Position numbers and translations under genes: made by a program. This document shows, in pieces, positions 28,365 to 30,999 of a stretch of DNA of 30,999 bases. The notes under the pieces are model-generated. The model had not been told where the DNA came from. It did no database searches and saw nothing but the letters and a program-made list of their open reading frames with translations. Source of the stretch: Haplomitrium mnioides (Eukaryota; Marchantiophyta; Haplomitriopsida; Calobryales); NCBI GenBank assembly GCA_049999725.1, contig JBNGIS010034002.1, positions 1-30,999 on the forward strand, in the 5' to 3' direction. Each line of letters opens with the position of its first letter. Position 1 is the stretch's first letter.

Positions 28365-29997
28365 TACATGTGGAAATAGTTGAAGTTCCTATTTGTACTT
28401 TTGAAAAAATTTGTATTAAGTTATTGACCATTTCTTGTTTTTTGTTTTCAATTTTCTCAATATTTTGTAGACTTTGTCAATGCTTACCTGGATGCAAGGC
28501 GGGTAGAATGGAACTTCATCAAATTTGCTTTGAGTTTTCAAAATTTTGAAAGTGAAGCCAGACCTTCATGTGCAACAACTTTTGCCGCATCTAAGCATGA
28601 CGACGATGACGTTGGCACTAACAAGTGGACCTTCTGCTCCAAAGAAAAGAAAGGAGATGGAGCCAGTCAAGGCTCCAAAAAAGAAGAAGCAAGCCCTACC
28701 AAAGAAGAAGCTTGTGCTTCCACCTCTAGTTGAGGAGGAGCCGATCTCATCTCCATCTCTAACCATCTCTTCTTTGGTGGCCCCTTCATCTTCTACTCCT
28801 AGCAACTCAGAGGAGGGAGTCAAGTCCGAGTTGGAGCATGCTCCAACAACAAGATCAAAGAGACAATCGCACAATGGGCTCTAGACATTTCAAGAAAGAG
28901 AGCAGGTTGATCGTCAGGCAGTGTTTGAGGAGGACAAAAACAAGATTAGGGAGTCTACAATCCAGTGGTGTAGAGTTTGAGAAAAAACCAACACAATTTG
29001 GCTAGAAATTTTAAATTTTCTGAAACTTGGAATAGATAGTTATAGATCATTCCTGATTAGGAGGTTGAATGAGGATTTTGTAGAGCTTCTAACGTAGAGA
29101 ATGTTCACAAACAAGTATGCGCCCTCTTTTTTTATTGTGGTTGTGGATCCAAAGTGCAGATCAAGGGATAAGTCTGAGTTTGACATTAGAAACCTTGACA
29201 AGTACAAATGCAAGATTGCATAAGGCAATCATACTGCTGTTGTAAGGCAGCCTTTAATTACAAAATATGGAGCGAAAAAAATTCAATGCTTTTGCTTTGC
29301 AATTGTTACGTGTACATGAGGCTTACACCAATAGAAGCCCGAATCTTTGCATTTGATGATAACTATGACCAATGCTATAGGTTGGATGTGACTTCAATTC
29401 AAAAGGTTGAGTATTGGCTTCAGCAATATATGGAGAGTGGGATGGTGTCATTGCAGAAATTGAAAAGAGAATTGGTGTTGGAGACTTTGTAGATCAAGCC
29501 AAATTCAACTCTTGATAAGAATATGGCATCTCAAGAAAATTGGTTCTAGCTTGCACTTTGAAGTGGAAAGCTTTGGGAGCTACAAGAGAGCATATTTTCA
29601 ATGTGGGAAAATAATCAAGTTAAAGGCGAGAAGCAAAATGCCAAAGGATCTCTTGGAATGGAGGACATGAAGTGGAGACCGTGGAGGTCCTTTCAAGGTC
29701 TTCTTGACAAAATAAAAATATCAATTTTGAAATAGTTGGAAGCTGGAGAGCTTTCAATTGAAGAAATGTCTTGTGAAGTTGAGAGACATAAAGTTTTGGG
29801 TGTAATGGTGAAATAATTTTTCTCTTAGATATACTACAACTCATAGGAGGAGGCAAGGATGAAGTATCCCATCCATACAGAGGAATTGAAGATGTCCTCT
29901 TTTTACTCAAGCTTTGAGAAATTGTTGGTAAGTTTTTTTTCCCTTCTCCAATTGTAATTGAAAAGATCTACTGAATTTCTTAAAAGTTGATCTAGCC

Positions 29998-30108
29998 TCG
30001 ATGCGCTTAGACTTGAGAGTCCATGCACACATGGACTTGAGAGTCCCAGCGCATAGACTCTCAAGTCCAAACATGCTTGGACTCTCAAGTCCATGCTCGC
30101 ATGGACCA
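29998..30108 (+). repeat. 24-base palindromic tandem array in intron 2 of copy 3
   Basis: Four to five regular units: AGTCCATGCACACATGGACT, AGTCCCAGCGCATAGACT, AGTCCAAACATGCTTGGACT and AGTCCATGCTCGCATGGACC, spaced by TGAG or CTCA. Lies in the 242-base intron between GTAAGT (29,938) and AG (30,179). Confidence 0.88.
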
Positions 30109-30370
30109 CTCTTTCTTTCTAAAGTCAAGTTCATTGTTTTTGTTTTCTCCTCTTATTTTTTCCTCCTTGTTGTTTAGAGGGTGACAAAACGTTTAAACAA
30201 CACCTTGCCAAGAAATTGGTGCATCTATTGATTGTGTTGCAATTTTTGGGACTGGAAAGTCCCGACAAAATTCTCTTGCGGCTCCAGATGCCCAAGCTTC
30301 TCAGTCCATTGATTTAGATGAGACCGTTCCTCTTGAAGAGGATAAGACTGAAGCTGTAGCTACAGACTAA

Positions 30371-30999
30371 TGTACTATTCCAAAATAATAATAATTTTTT
30401 AAATATTTTGTGAGCAATCTATATTCTTGTAGCATTCCAAATATAGCTTATTAAGTATATTCTTGACGATCCATTTGCTTTCGCAAAATGATTTTTGAAT
30501 AAAACCTATTGGTTTTTGTAAGAATAAGCAACAAGTTCTATACTAGATGGAAGTTCCCTTTCGACCGATTTGGATTTTTGTACAAATTTTTCTTAATCGT
30601 GAATTTTTGGTTTTTTTCTTAGCTGCTTATTAAATTTATTACAATCTTCAATAACGATATTATTCTATATCTCAATCGTTGTTGTGATTCTATTTTGGAT
30701 ATTCAAATTTTCATGCTACTAATGATTCATTGCTTGTTTGCCTTGGAATGTTGGATTGATTTTTAAGAAAGAAATCATCTTTTGATATGTGCAAGCTTGA
30801 AGTCTATGCAAGCATACGTCTTTTTTTTTTTTAAATCTATCCCGGACATAAATACAAGTTCAAAACATATCTTATTAGATTAGAGATTTATATGGCAATA
30901 TATGTGGCAACATCATATTTTTGGGATTTGTTTTTTGTAAATGTTTTAGGATTTGTATTTTGAAGGTTTTTCTTAAAATTTTAAGAAAACATTAAAAAT
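30371..30999. other. 3' flank of copy 3 and AT-rich right edge
   Basis: AATAAA at 30,498-30,503. Similarity with the flank of copy 2 ends near 30,565. Beyond this only AT-rich DNA and one isolated palindrome relative (AGTCTATGCAAGCATACGTC near 30,802) are seen. No gene. Confidence 0.45.

Larger units (their letters stand above)
28050..30370 (+). pseudogene. ParB-domain DNA methyltransferase gene, copy 3 (catalytic domain deleted)
   Basis: Exon 1 is reduced to a scrap around 28,050-28,090 (ATGGTTCTAAACCAAAG, similar to the start of copy 2). Intron 1 ends at AG 28,469-28,470. Exon 2 (28,471-29,937) opens with FVNAYLDARRVEWNFIKFA, like copy 1 FVNGYLDVEYVARDL. It then has the KKRKEME...APKKKKQ basic patch (about 28,643-28,690), a Ser/Pro-rich linker, FFIVVVDPKC (about 29,127), GNHTAVV (29,224) and LTPIEARIFAFDDNYD (about 29,320), i.e. 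the ParB-like domain. Intron 2 is 29,938-30,179. Exon 3 starts GDKTFKQHLAKKL and then jumps at about 30,217 straight to the extreme C-terminus (SIDCVAIFGTGKS ... LDETVPLEEDK, stop at 30,368). Compared with copy 2 this removes about 1.1 kb including motifs IV, X and I. Stops at shared positions with copies 1 and 2. Confidence 0.72.

Noticed and set aside
1-30999. tRNA, rRNA or other structural RNA genes
   Set aside because: No cloverleaf with TTCGA/GTTCAAATC-type box B plus box A, and no rRNA-like conserved blocks were recognised by eye; a covariance-model scan was not possible.

Overview
The window looks like nuclear DNA of a plant with a large, repeat-rich genome, probably a vascular plant, though I cannot say which lineage. 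It is AT-rich and has GT-AG introns. It holds decayed Ty1-copia Gag sequence and three assembly gaps of exactly 100 N. No bacterial-style gene organisation and no intact host gene were found. Almost everything recognisable belongs to old, multicopy mobile DNA full of stops and frameshifts.

Layout. At 1-3,160 there is a minus-strand copia-type Gag remnant (180-1,033), a long stretch without a gene, and a possible copia leader near 3,025. From 3,190 to 6,880 the DNA is AT-rich and gene-less, with scattered copies of a TATGCGCGCATA-like palindrome. From 6,885 onward the window is built from repeats of one unit of about 8-10 kb. The unit has two divergent genes. A minus-strand gene resembles the plant/animal family annotated as DUF7869, which has transposase-like motifs; it has two exons. 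A plus-strand gene has three or four exons and encodes, in order, an unknown N-terminal region, a basic nuclear-localisation-like patch, a ParB/sulfiredoxin-like domain, and a beta-class (motif IV before motif I) DNA amino-methyltransferase domain. Copies: plus gene copy 1 at 6,885-9,884 (3' truncated); minus copy A 10,922-14,970 with plus copy 2 at 15,312-19,487 (most complete pair); minus copy C 20,060-21,990 (first exon only); minus copy B 23,411-27,865 with plus copy 3 at 28,050-30,370 (methyltransferase domain deleted).

The most striking shared property is a palindromic repeat. Both long introns of every plus-gene copy carry a tandem minisatellite of 24-base units. Its core is the 20-base palindrome AGTCCATGCGCGCATGGACT. 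Related palindromes recur with 30-base spacing inside the N-terminal coding region of the minus gene (encoding a 10-residue repeat), in the intron of the minus gene, in its 3' flank, and in the orphan region at 3.8-6.2 kb.

Working model (inference): this is a mobile element family coupling a DDE-like transposase to a ParB-domain DNA methyltransferase and to arrays of palindromic sites that one of these proteins may bind or modify. I do not know of a published description of this combination, but I could not search. All copies here are inactive, with stops mostly explained by C-to-T decay, and some stops are shared between copies.
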